DNA of 64,000 bases from Reticulitermes speratus (taxonomy: Eukaryota; Arthropoda; Insecta; Blattodea; Rhinotermitidae). The DNA lies in NCBI GenBank assembly GCA_021186555.1, contig JAJKFL010000011.1, positions 31,669,611 to 31,733,610 of the forward strand, in the 5' to 3' direction. Below, one piece after another: positions 47,736 through 57,823 of this stretch (the stretch's first letter is position 1; the number at the start of each line of letters is the position of its first letter). The position numbers and the translations under genes were made by a program. Under the pieces are notes generated by a model. The model searched no databases, had not been told where the DNA came from, and was given only the letters and a program-made list of their open reading frames with translations.

Positions 47736-48548
47736 ATACCGCTATCAGTAGCCGGGAATATACAATTTAAACACTAGGTTGATTTGTTAAGAACGCAGAG
47801 AAAATAATGTGGAAAGAAACGGCCGCTACCTGATTTAAATTACTACTTCTGCATTTTCCTGGAATGACTGAAGAAAACCATGAAAAAATCAGTCAATTTA
47901 ACCGGTCACGTGATTGAGATTTTAAAGTGAGACCAAATAAGAGAGCCCGTAACTCAGTGAAACACGGAGTTCCGCAAATTGGCCATGAAATTCTGTATGC
48001 CTTTGTTTATATATGTAAATGTATTTAAGTGCAGTTTCTATGAAATAAGACCATTGCGGCCACCATACAGGCATACGGCAGGCGGCATAGCTCAGTCGGT
48101 ATAGTGACTAGAACAGTGTTTCTCAAACTTTTCTGCTCGCGGACCCACTTTGGCTTCGAAAAATAACCACGGATCCTCACATCCTTGCTCACGTAAATAG
48201 TTTCAGGATGATAGGTAACCAAAATTAAAAATTTATGTCTCAGAACTTATTTTAGACACATACGAATACATACCAGCAGCATACGTAACAATGCAGTGCA
48301 TGATTTGACCTTAACTAAACTGACTGTCCCTCGCGTCATGGGTACAGGAAGTTTCTCAATTAGGTGATCTAGCTGTCGTACGAAATAAACACTCCGCCAA
48401 TTAAAGAAGTTTCGCGATTAATTTTAACAAAACATTATTCCTTTGTTTTAAGAAATAAGTAAACTTCAAAATAGACTAAAATTAAAATTAAAATTAAAAT
48501 CAACTAGATGCACACTCACTATTAAAAACTTTAATAGTAGATTAATTA

Positions 48549-48590
48549 ACCCGACATGTTTCGGTCAGGTACCTGACCATCTTCAGGGGT
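48549..48590 (-). ncRNA. Type I hammerhead-ribozyme-like motif, left arm
   Basis: On the minus strand: stem I ACCC/GGGT, core CTGAAGA (48,580-48,586), stem II GGTCAGG/CCTGACC, GAAAC (48,558-48,562), AT, triplet GTC (48,553-48,555). All conserved residues are present. One T lies between core and stem II. Confidence 0.7.
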
Positions 48591-48838
48591 ACACTACATT
48601 TAGTTGCGTAGTCCATATGTTAAACACACATAAGATATGGGCCTATAAGGTCTCGTCGTATATAAAGTTTTCACAAGTCACTAAAAATTACTAAAACTTT
48701 ACAAGGATTACAAGTGTTGAGTATTTAAAAAAGTTTTATTGATTTTTAGTGATTTGTGAAAACTTTATACCCGACGAGACCTTATAGGCTCATATCTTAT
48801 GTGTGTTTAACATATGGACTACGCAACTAAAGGTAGTA

Positions 48839-48882
48839 AACCCCTGAAGATGGTCAGGTACCTGACCGAAACATGTCGGGTT
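48839..48882 (+). ncRNA. Type I hammerhead-ribozyme-like motif, right arm
   Basis: Stem I AACCC/GGGTT, core CTGAAGA (48,844-48,850), stem II GGTCAGG/CCTGACC, GAAAC (48,868-48,872), AT, triplet GTC (48,875-48,877). It is the mirror image of the left-arm motif and the most complete in the window. Confidence 0.7.
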
Positions 48883-49476
48883 AATTAATCTACTATTAAA
48901 GTTTTTTAATAGTGATTGTGCATCAAGTTGGTTTTAATTTCAATTTTAATCTATAAAAGATGCACGGTGAAAACAATATTAAATTCAAAGTAGACATTAC
49001 AGAAAAGTATCAACGGATCTCCTGGTAACTACTGTACTAGACAATAGGTTGCAAGACCGATGGATCGTGGTTAAGTTCCCGGCAATGACAAGGATCTTGT
49101 CTCCTCCAAAGCATCCAACCTGACTCTGGGACCCACCCAAATTCCTTTTCAATAGGTATCGGAGGTAGAACGACCGGCTCGTGGAGCTATCCACTCACTT
49201 CCATCTACTGCCAAGATTAAGAATGCGTGGAGCTACACCTCTACTCCAAATATTGCCTTGGTGATACACACACACGGACAATTTTACCTTTTACCTCACA
49301 AGCCCATGTGCCCGTGCCGGCGAAATTTGTAACAGTAACAACAAAACACACAAGAGTATTGCCACACGCCCCGTCTAACTTTTTAACTTCAATCTCAGTC
49401 CGCTTCAATAATATTACATTTAACCCACTTCAGTTCATTACCGAAATACCTAATGTCATTTCTGCTAACAACAATC

Positions 49477-50010
49477 TGTCAATTTATTTTATTTACACCA
49501 ACTAATGCACACGTAAAACCACTTTTTGTAATTTTTATTGTAAATTGTCACCCCTACACGTGTTTCGATCCTCGGATCATCATCAGGTTTTTTTTTTAAA
49601 AAGCCACTATCACTTCAATTGCATATTTGGAAGGGTCCAATAGCACTCATGTTTTAATATTTAGTTTTAAATATTTGAATTTTAAAATTCATAAAACACT
49701 AAAACTTATGAATTGTATAAGTTAAAGTCACAGTTAAAATGTTTTGGCCAACGGCGTAGCTGTTGGTGTCAAGAATCGTGGTAAGTTTCTGTGTGCGTAT
49801 TGCTGTGCGTGTTGGTGTGTGGGTCTGTGTGTGCTGTCTGTCGTCTGGTGAAGTTTTTGATGATCCGAGGTTCGAAACACGTGTAGGGGTGACAATTTAC
49901 AATAAAAACTACAAAAAAGTGGTTTTACGTGTGCATTATTTGGTGTAAATAAAATAAATTGAATTAGTGAAAATGCACGGTGACAGCAAATATAAAACAA
50001 TATGTCAATT
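49477..50010. mobile_element. Foldback element FB5, copy 2
   Basis: Same as 35,389-35,930. The left-arm minus-strand motif (49,551-49,587) has CTGATGA, stem II GATCC/GGATC, GAAAC, ACGT, GTA, so its core is intact, but stem I beyond one C-G pair is not visible. The right arm keeps TTGATGA. Confidence 0.7.
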
Positions 50011-50140
50011 GGTACGATAGCATTCGAGCAAACGTAACGAGGCTCCAACGGGCAAATATCGAACCAGAACACACAAGGCCTCGTAAACGAATACATACAA
50101 AACCGTCTCTCTATAAAGTTGCCTAGGCTAACTCATCTTT

Positions 50141-51232
50141 AATCTATTTGAGACATTACGTTCTATTCTAACACACAGCTGCAATAAACCAACCAATGAA
50201 ACAATTTCAAAATTTATAACTCAATATTCTTAACGCTTCGTATAATTTTTATATGTTTGTACACATTATATATCAATATTGTTCTAAATTTGAGATCTCA
50301 AATCAGTAATTACAGCTGAAAATTTTTCCTTTTTATATTCTTCATATTCAGCATAACGATGGCTACCTAGCTGGCCGAAACATGTAGCTGCTTTTATTTT
50401 AATTTGTAAGGATAATCTATTTGAGACATTACGTTTTATTTTAACACACAGCTACAATCAACCACCCAATGAAACAATTTCAAAATTTATAACTCAATAT
50501 TCTTAACGCTTCGTATAATTTTTATATGTTTGTACACATTATATATCAATATTGTTCTAAATTTGAGATCTCAAATCAGTAATTACAGCTGAAAATTTTT
50601 CCTTTTTATATTCTTCATATTCAGCATAACGATGGCTACCTAGCTGGCCGAAACATGTAGCTGCTTTTATTTTAATTTGTAAGGATAATCTATTTGAGAC
50701 ATTACGTTTTATTTTAACACACAGCTACAATCAACCACCCAATGAAACAATTTCAAAATTTATAACTCAATATTCTTAACGCTTCGTATAATTTTTATAT
50801 GTTTGTACACATTATATATCAATATTGTTCTAAATTTGAGATCTCAAATCAGTAATTACAGCTGAAAATTTTTCCTTTTTATATTCTTCATGTTCAGCAT
50901 AACGATGGCTACCTAGCTGGCCGAAACATGTAGCTGCTTTTATTTTAATTTGTAAGGATAATCTATTTGAGACATTACGTTTTATTTTAACACACAGCTA
51001 CAATCAACCACCCAATGAAACAATTTCAAAATTTATAACTCAATATTCTTAACGCTTCGAATAATTTTTATATATTTGTATATATTTTATATCAATATTG
51101 TTCTAAATTTGAGATCTCAAATCAGTAATTACAGCTGTAAGTATTCCCTTTTTATATTCTTCATATTCAGCATAATGCTGGCTACCTAGCTGGCCGAAAC
51201 ATGTAGCTGATTTTAATTTCAATTTGTAAGGA
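50141..51232 (+). repeat. 273-bp tandem array, four units, with degenerate hammerhead-like motif
   Basis: Units start AATCTATTTGAGACATTACG at 50,141, 50,414, 50,687 and 50,960. Units 2 and 3 are almost identical; unit 4 ends like the single copy-1 unit. Each carries CAGCATAACGATGGC (or CAGCATAATGCTGGC), GCTGGCC, GAAACATGTAGCTG: stems kept, core bases C3 and G5 changed to A. Confidence 0.92.
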
Positions 51233-51531
51233 TAAATTTGTGTTTAAACGGAACATATTACATTATTCGTTTGATATTTTAAACAAAACGGGGTGAATCA
51301 CCTTAAGATTAACAACTAATTTGTTGCTGTTTGTTAATAAACACATCATAAAGACGCATGACAAGAAATGCGTAAAGTTAACACATCACGTGTGTACTCA
51401 CGCACCCATATCTCCTACCATCACTTCCAAATACAGTAGCCTACATGCATGAGATCAGCCAGCTGCAGCTATGCTGAGGCTACGGAAGAAAATCTCTTGC
51501 TTTGTCGATTAACGGTCCTCGAATTGTAGAG

Positions 51532-51821
51532 TCGAACCCGGTTATAACGACATCGGTTTATACGACACCTCGTCTATAACGTGAGACATTCTGTGGTACC
51601 AATTAATTCCCCACTGTTAACCATAACATTATACTCCTCGAATCACAAATTAGAAAGCAACAAATGCACTGTGCATTTGTTGCTTTTAATTTGTGATTTA
51701 TATCAGAATTCACGGAGAATATAATGTGAAAATTATACTCCTCGGTTATAAAAACACTCGTTTATAAAGACAAAAAATATTCAGTCCCTTTTATGACATT
51801 ATAACAGAGTTCGACTGTATT
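51532..51821. mobile_element. Tigger/pogo-type MITE, copy 2
   Basis: Counterpart of 36,620-36,908. The left terminus has decayed to GAGTCGAACCCGG. Confidence 0.8.
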
Positions 51822-51890
51822 CCTCTCTGCCTATTGTTGTACTCCCTCCATTTCCCTTTGAGGGGAGTCAACCGGTCCAAAGCGCAATAT

Positions 51891-52282
51891 TCGTGTAAAC
51901 AGAACGGCTAGATAATTGGAATAGAATATAAGACAGTGCACTGGAGGGAGAATTGAAGCAGCTAGGGATAAATTTTAAAGTTGTCGATTCCTCGGGGTAC
52001 TTTCTATGTCCTCAGTTGAGCAACGAGTTCTAGAAGTATTGGAGTTTCAAAGGTGGAATTATTCTTATTGAACACACACCAGGTTACTGCACCTGCTAAA
52101 TGTCTGGCCAACTTAAATACGTTATTTATTTTGTGGTATGTACAGGATCTCGTGACACAGTGCTGTGTAAATTAAGTCAATTATAACAATTGTCAGATCG
52201 TGTAGTTTGCGACGGGCAGAATACTGCTTGAGGATCAGCTTCTTGTGAAATAGCGTGTTATCACCTGTACAGAATTCAATAT
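51891..52282. other. 392-bp segment present only in copy 2
   Basis: Bounded by CAATAT on both sides. Copy 1 has a single CAATAT at the same place. No inverted repeats, tails or coding frame seen. A microhomology deletion from copy 1 explains it as well as an insertion here. Confidence 0.7.
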
Positions 52283-52847
52283 CAAATCATGGCCCCCAAA
52301 TGTGTGATTCTGATACATAAATTAAATGAAAACTTTACGTTTGATTGCAGGGTCTGAATGCATCTAGCTTCAGTAAACGCAATGTTTTGAGCGATGTGAA
52401 GGCACAACTTGAAAATGTGGCAAATGACATAACAAACACAGCAACTAAACTTGCCCAATCTGCCGAGGATGAGGCAAAGGCTAAAATTAAGGAAGCCTTA
52501 GACAATCTTAAGGCAGCTGTGGACAACGCTATAGCTGTTGTACAAGGCGCCCTAGCTAAGATCAAGGACGAGGTAAAGAGATTGCTGACAAATCGAAGGA
52601 AGTCATTGCAAATGCGAAGCAAAACTCTCTGATCTGAAGGATAAGGCTGAAGCTAAGGTAGCGGCCTTATATAGAAGAGCTGAAGGAATTTGGTGAGGCC
52701 GCCTTCAGCTGTGCCTACAACAACTGGGGCAATATCACATCGGTGATTGGATCATCCGGTAAGATTTAAGGACTACTGCCTACTTCCCGATGTATTGGCA
52801 GGTAACAAAACAAGGTGCAGGAGCTCTGTCCATCCTACAGTTTCTTA

Positions 52848-53070
52848 CACGCAGTCGGTATAACGACTCGCTACGTACTGGACGGTCCGGGGATCGAATC
52901 CCGGTGGGGGCGAGATTTTCCTCACCCGTCCAGACATTCCCTGGGGCAAAATCAGCCTCCTCTACAGTTTCCCGGGGTAAAGCAGCCGGAGCACGGCGTT
53001 AACCACCTAACACAATCTAGAGGTTAAACAAAGAGTAGAGCCTCTGTGCTTTCACAGCAGGTTATAGTTT
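52848..53070 (+). mobile_element. SINE family A, 5'-truncated, copy 2
   Basis: Counterpart of 37,548-37,770, box B GGGGATCGAATCCCGG intact. Confidence 0.85.
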
Positions 53071-54174
53071 AAACATTTTCTTTCAACTTTTACCTTTTAC
53101 CAATTTCTTATATAAAAACAACAACCTTTCATAAATTGGTTATATTTTCGTATTGAGGGTCTATTAAAAATTTCTTACTCTATTTGGCTCGTTAGTACAA
53201 ATCATCTCATACCTTAGATTCGCTCTATCCACCGGTCCAAACGTAAGTCCCTTCGCAAGTGAAGGAGAAGCAGAAACATAACATATAAACCAAACCGTTT
53301 CGAATATAAGAACTGAGGTCATGGAAAAAATATTAATAATTCAATTTTAAAGTATATATTTCAATCACTTTACAACATGCAACCATAACGCTACGTGTTT
53401 CGGCAGGTCGTACCATCACCAGGAGTGCGAGCAGGGCTACTAGTATCGTGCAATTATGATGTTAGATTATGTTTATATTAAAATTATATCTGCCCTTAAA
53501 GACAAATTTAGCGAAGCCCTCCGAGAGTGAAAACGAATTAAGAATTTAAAACATAATTTCCAAAGTTCTTAAGAACATTGTTTTACGTTTGGGACTATCA
53601 AAAACAATTAATTAGTTTCAAGCAGAAATTCTATCATATGGGCTAAAATATGACGCACAAATTTTTGGTTCTTACAGTTTAAAAAAAATGCCTTAAAATT
53701 TGCGGAATATCATAGCCAAATTATTTTATTTTATGTAAGGCCTAAAAATTTGTTCTCTATGATTAGACATTCTCCAAATATATGTTCGTTATTTTGCTTA
53801 ATATAAAGACCGTGATATCATTTTCATTTAAAATAGAAAATAACTCTAAATTATTTTTATTTACTTTACAACTTTTAGGACCCTCCAAGTCATTTTAGTT
53901 GAACGTGAAGGGCAGAATGACAGGGCACTGAAAACTGAAAGAAATCTCTACAGATTATGCCTTGTATTTCATTGGTACTGGAAGTTAATTTAAGTGCAGA
54001 GTGACATTTTGACCGCAAGGCCTTCACGTATCACGACAAAGCTGACATAAATGTCTCTCCGTACTTCTCACTTTAATTTTCATAGGTCAGATATAAATAG
54101 TTTGGTTTTTATATACTATAATAATACCAACAAAATGCACACAAGTATAAAAATAGTTATATACACAATGACCT

Positions 54175-54218
54175 CCTACATGTTTCGGCCAATTATGTGG
54201 CCATCTCAGGGAGGCAAA
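54175..54218 (-). ncRNA. Broken hammerhead-like motif (copy of 38,880)
   Basis: Same stems as 38,880-38,925 but the core is CTGAGA, one base short, so it should be inactive if the base is truly missing. Confidence 0.5.
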
Positions 54219-54807
54219 ATACAAAGGATGAGCAATATGCAAAAGAATAAATTATTGAATTATCAGAACCAATACACACACTATAAAAACAATAATAAAA
54301 ACGTACTTTTAAATTACATGAATACAAGTTGTTAACAAGAAATGTAGTAGTTTCGGAGTGGGCGGTGTACACGGACGTTACACGTAGTTGGGTGTAGCTA
54401 ATAAGTTAAAGTACACTGCAGCGCAGCTCAGCGGTCATTAGGGGTGGGTCGTGATGTAAATTTTGTCTTTCAATCCACAACTTGCACTCAGTACACGGAA
54501 GCTAAAAGAATCGAGGCTTTGTAAACACGAAGAGCACATTGTACCACTCACAAGGGGCGCTTTGCGTCTCGAATAACTTCTCCAGAAACACGTCTTCCGA
54601 ATATAACTGCAATACTTTTCCTACTCTCTTCCAGAATTTCTCAACTCGCGTTCTCCCTATCCTGCTGCCTTCTGCTTCATTCCTACGCCTAAGAACGTAC
54701 TGCTTATATAAAGTTTCCACGATTTTGATTCCTCTATCTTTCATGTGCAATTAGGCTGACCAAAGGTAGATGCGAAATTGTTTGGAATGGCAGAGTAAGA
54801 ATGAGGT

Positions 54808-55036
54808 TGAAATCTCGGCTCTTCTGAGATATTACGCAGCGTAGATTGGTAATTATATACCGACGTTTCGGGGGCTATCTATCGTCCCATATTCAAGGTA
54901 AAGAAGTCCAAGAAAAAAACATTACTTTTTGTATTTTTTGACCTTGAAGATGGGACCAATACGTTGTCCCGAAACGTCGGTACATAATTACTACTATACG
55001 CCGCGTAATAACCCAGAAGAGCGCAGATCTCATCTA
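54808..55036. mobile_element. Foldback element FB1, copy 4
   Basis: Counterpart of 42,124-42,352. Right arm (plus strand): TTGAAGA, stem II GGGAC/GTCCC region, GAAACGTCGGTA. Confidence 0.8.
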
Positions 55037-55739
55037 CATCGCGGCGGAAGCCTGAAATCTCTTCCAGAATTTCTAACGTTGCAATTCCCCTTTCCTGCAG
55101 CTGTCTGCTTTGCTTCCGTGAAGTAAGGACTTATTGTTTATGTAACTTTTCCACAATTTTGATTCCCCTTTCTTTAGTGTGCACTTTAGCGTGTCAAAAG
55201 AGGTAAGAAACTGTTTGATTAGCAGAATAACAAGACAGTGAGATTGCTGAGTTATGTTATGTTAAGGTAGCGTTATGTGTCTGTACAGGAAGCAGGGTGA
55301 TTTCCTGCACCATCGCTGTTGAACAAAAGGCCGAACCCATCGTTAAAGACGCTGTCGAGACTGTGAAAAGGGTGGTGGACCTGGCACTAAGGGCTCAAGT
55401 ATTGTTGCTACTTGCCTACCGGCTGGAGCGACCGTTATTTTGGCGGTCCCATGTGTCGCATTGGAGACGGCACTTGTTCTGGCGACAGTTGTAGACGACA
55501 TCAAGTCATTACCCAAGATGTTAGCGACATCGTACAAAAGGCTCCTGGACTCAAACTGGAAATCCAGTCGTGCTCAGCCGAGGTACAAACAGCGACATCA
55601 GATGTGAATAATCTTCTTGGCGAAATTAAAAAGTGCGTTGACGATTATACATCTTCAGCTGCTTAAAGCTGGATAACTGAAGATGCTGCTACGTAGCAAC
55701 ATGAAGAACCTTGAATGTAAAGTCTTTACTGTAGAGGAA

Positions 55740-55745
55740 AATAAA
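55740..55745 (+). terminator. Polyadenylation signal of gene 3
   Basis: AATAAA 74 bp after the expected stop. Confidence 0.7.
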
Positions 55746-55812
55746 CATGTTACTGATACAAATGCATTGCACAGTATAATACTTCACTTGTTCGTATACT
55801 GACAACTAACAG

Positions 55813-56038
55813 AATTAAATTTTTTTTAAAACTTTCGCGGCGACATGATTCAATTTAGTCTTCTCGGGCGCACAGCCGCGTCCATTCGTTTGAATACAAC
55901 GTTTCGGCGACTAGCTCCGTCCCCATCCTCAGGCAAAACAAAATCAGTTTTGCCTGAGGATGGGGACGGAGCTAGTCCCGAAACGTTGTATTCAAACGAA
56001 TTGACGCGGCTGTGCGCCCGAGAAGACTATATTGAACA
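55813..56038. mobile_element. Foldback element with two hammerhead-like motifs, copy-2 specific
   Basis: Arms TCTTCTCGGGCGCACAGCCG and complement enclose facing motifs. Flanked by AACAG on both sides (CTAACAG and TTGAACAG). Absent from copy 1, where CTAACAG runs straight into CAATCAATTTTCC. The left, minus-strand motif (about 55,893-55,934) has an intact CTGAGGA and GAAAC but an extra G in stem II. Confidence 0.85.
55947..55997 (+). ncRNA. Type I hammerhead-ribozyme-like motif with stem I internal loop
   Basis: Outer stem I GTTT/AAAC, a 3x3 internal loop (TGC/TTC), core CTGAGGA (55,954-55,960), stem II GGGAC/GTCCC around GGAGCTA, GAAAC (55,980-55,984), loop GTT, triplet GTA (55,988-55,990). 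Internal loops in stem I are common in natural type I hammerheads, where they contact the stem II loop. Confidence 0.6.
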
Positions 56039-56056
56039 GCAATCAATTTTCCTTCC

Positions 56057-56190
56057 TAACTAACTCCATGGAGCAGGGTCCTTCTTGAGAAGCTAACAGG
56101 TCGTCAGCTAGTCAAGAAATTCCCCGCGTTTTATGGAACCCGAAGGTTCATTACCGCACTCACAAGAGCCCGCCACCTGTCCCTATCTCC
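56057..56190 (+). repeat. Dispersed repeat family A
   Basis: Counterpart of 43,147-43,290 with one AACT unit fewer. Confidence 0.85.
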
Positions 56191-56239
56191 ATTTTCCTTC
56201 CGCAACGCAGTAACTATTACTACATCATCATCACCACGT

Positions 56240-56595
56240 AGTCTGTCTTAAGACAAGTTCATAGCCTGTTCCACACACTGACGATCTAGTGCTTCCTCTT
56301 TCAAATTCCTGTACCTCATATTTTCCTGAAGGTCTTCCAGTTTATGCTTACGTCTTCTTCCTCCTCTTCTCTTTCCTTCTATCTTCCGTTTTAACTTTCC
56401 TTCAATAACGTGTTTAAGAAGCCAGTTCGTACACAAGACGTGACCAATACAGTTAACCTCACTTCGTTGTACTGTATGTACGATGTTCCTTTCTTCCTTC
56501 ACTCTATGTAACACTTCTTCATTTCTCACACACGATATGTCCAACTGATCTTGTCCATCGTTCTCCAATAACACAATGACTATTACTACAGCTAC
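56240..56595 (-). pseudogene. LINE ORF2 3' fragment, copy 2
   Basis: Counterpart of 43,345-43,690 (GRRRKHKLEDLQENMRYRN; a frameshift near the end changes the last residues). Confidence 0.8.
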
Positions 56596-56609
56596 TAAAC
56601 ACTCCAAAA

Positions 56610-56798
56610 TAACCAGACCGGCTCTGGGGCCCACCCAGCCTCCTACTCTATGGGTACCGGGGCCTCATTCCCCGGGAGTAAAGCGGATGGCACCTGAAGA
56701 CATTCACCTCCGACTAGTACCGAGGTCAATAATGAGTGCAGCTGTAAGTCTACTCACCTTATATGCCTTCATGGCGTGGACAGGTTCAACTTCACATT

Positions 56799-56853
<55 letters not shown>
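56610..56853 (+). repeat. SINE family A 3' part and (ACT)n microsatellite, copy 2
   Basis: SINE piece GCTCTGGGGCCCACCCAGCC to about 56,760, then about 18 uninterrupted ACT units at 56,798-56,853. Confidence 0.85.
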
Positions 56854-56860
<7 letters not shown>

Positions 56861-57823
56861 TCACCAACATCGTTACTGCATTCATAATAATGAATTCACA
56901 GTTTTGTTGGAACATCTGTATTGAGACTACAGTATCTGGTGTTAGCCTGTGACGTAGTTGTAGCTTCTGTGTCAGAATAAATATTAGCTAGAACATAAAA
57001 CAAACAGTAACGCTCAAATTGTGACAGTACAGTCAACTCCCGTAATTGAAACCAAGTTTGAGACTGAAAATTCCATCCACGCCAAAAACCTCTACTGCAA
57101 TATTTGCATGTCGCCATAACAGCCTTGGCTACTGTTCTCCGTTAGATCTCTGAATTTTACAAGTGTCCAACTCTTCTTTTCCGCAGGACCCGTAATGATT
57201 TTGAAAACAGGATACTGAACAAAACACTGCACTTACACGTAGTCTGGAATACGACGTCGGTATATAGTAGAAATTTATTGACGTTTCAGATGAATGTGCT
57301 GCCTACAACTTCAGATACCTTTCGCCCCGCTCAAAATTTTTCCTTGTATTGTCGTTCTTTCCAAGCGTAACTGATTCTTTGCCCCTGAAGGTAGAGGCAG
57401 TAGAATCCACCGACACTTTAGGCAACGTATACCAGACTACACGGCGTTACGTCCCATAATGCAGTATTTACCATAATCACAGCTGTGAGTGCCTTAAACC
57501 TCTTCTACTTCCTCCGCACAAACGCCTGACTCTCTTCGTTTAGCCTTCCTCCCGAACGGAAGTGGCGGAGAAGTTGCCGATACGACAAGGGGTTCTGTTA
57601 CTCAGTTTTGCTATCCGGCAACGTGCAGTCTTGGAGAGTGTCGTTTCGGAAGAGTATTCTATTTCTTTCTTCAGGGCGGAAGTGATTGTGTAAGGCATGG
57701 TGACGAGGAATTTGGTTACTCAGAAGCGCTGCAATGGGAGGGCGTTTAGCACGATCCAACATGACAGACGAAAATATCTGAGGCATTTCACAACAGAGAA
57801 GAACCAAATTATGCAGTCTGGTA

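Larger units (their letters stand above)
48477..48983. mobile_element. 507-bp foldback retroelement with two hammerhead-like ribozymes
   Basis: Absent from copy 1 of the duplication. Flanked by TTCAAAATAGAC and TTCAAAGTAGAC, a 12-bp target duplication with one mismatch. The 5' end is an ATTAAA/TAAAATTAAAATT run; the 3' end is GATGCACGGTGAAAACAATA then TTAAA. The two arms are near-perfect inverted repeats (for example CATATCTTATGTGTGTTTAA and complement) around a short AT-rich centre. No open frame. A variable-length target duplication and A-rich ends fit target-primed retrotransposition rather than cut-and-paste. Confidence 0.85.
48081..49230 (+). mobile_element. SINE family A with nested hAT-like MITE and nested foldback
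   Basis: SINE head at 48,081-48,113, MITE from 48,114 to 49,034, SINE body from about 49,035. The MITE itself is interrupted at 48,477-48,983 by the 507-bp foldback element, giving three levels of nesting. Confidence 0.7.
47123..55666 (+). pseudogene. Small secreted cysteine-patterned protein, gene 3 (frameshifted)
   Basis: Duplicate of gene 2: exons 47,123-47,173, 52,351-52,758 and 55,289-55,666. Signal peptide is identical to gene 2 (MASRIFFLVFVALLTTQ). Exon 2 is open for its first 75 codons (GLNASSFSKRN to ALAKIKDEV). It then carries a one-base deletion near 52,578, another near 52,622 and a one-base insertion near 52,667. Exon 3 has one-base losses near 55,383 and 55,502. All sites differ from those in gene 2, and splice sites are intact. 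Where frames agree the two copies differ at few residues. Two duplicates with different private indels suggest either two dying genes or uncorrected long-read errors. Polyadenylation signal at 55,740. Confidence 0.75.
45505..57823. repeat. Tandem segmental duplication, copy 2
   Basis: About 12.3 kb equal to 30,975-44,921 apart from the listed insertions and array differences. It starts in the truncated mariner-like element (45,505-45,800) and ends at GCAGTCTGGTAGGCGG, after which the sequence is unique. Confidence 0.93.

Noticed and set aside
54502-54750. Minus-strand 82-aa frame near the FB1 copy
   Set aside because: Not preserved in the duplicate at 39,149-39,334 beyond a short stretch; no domain; probably intronic.
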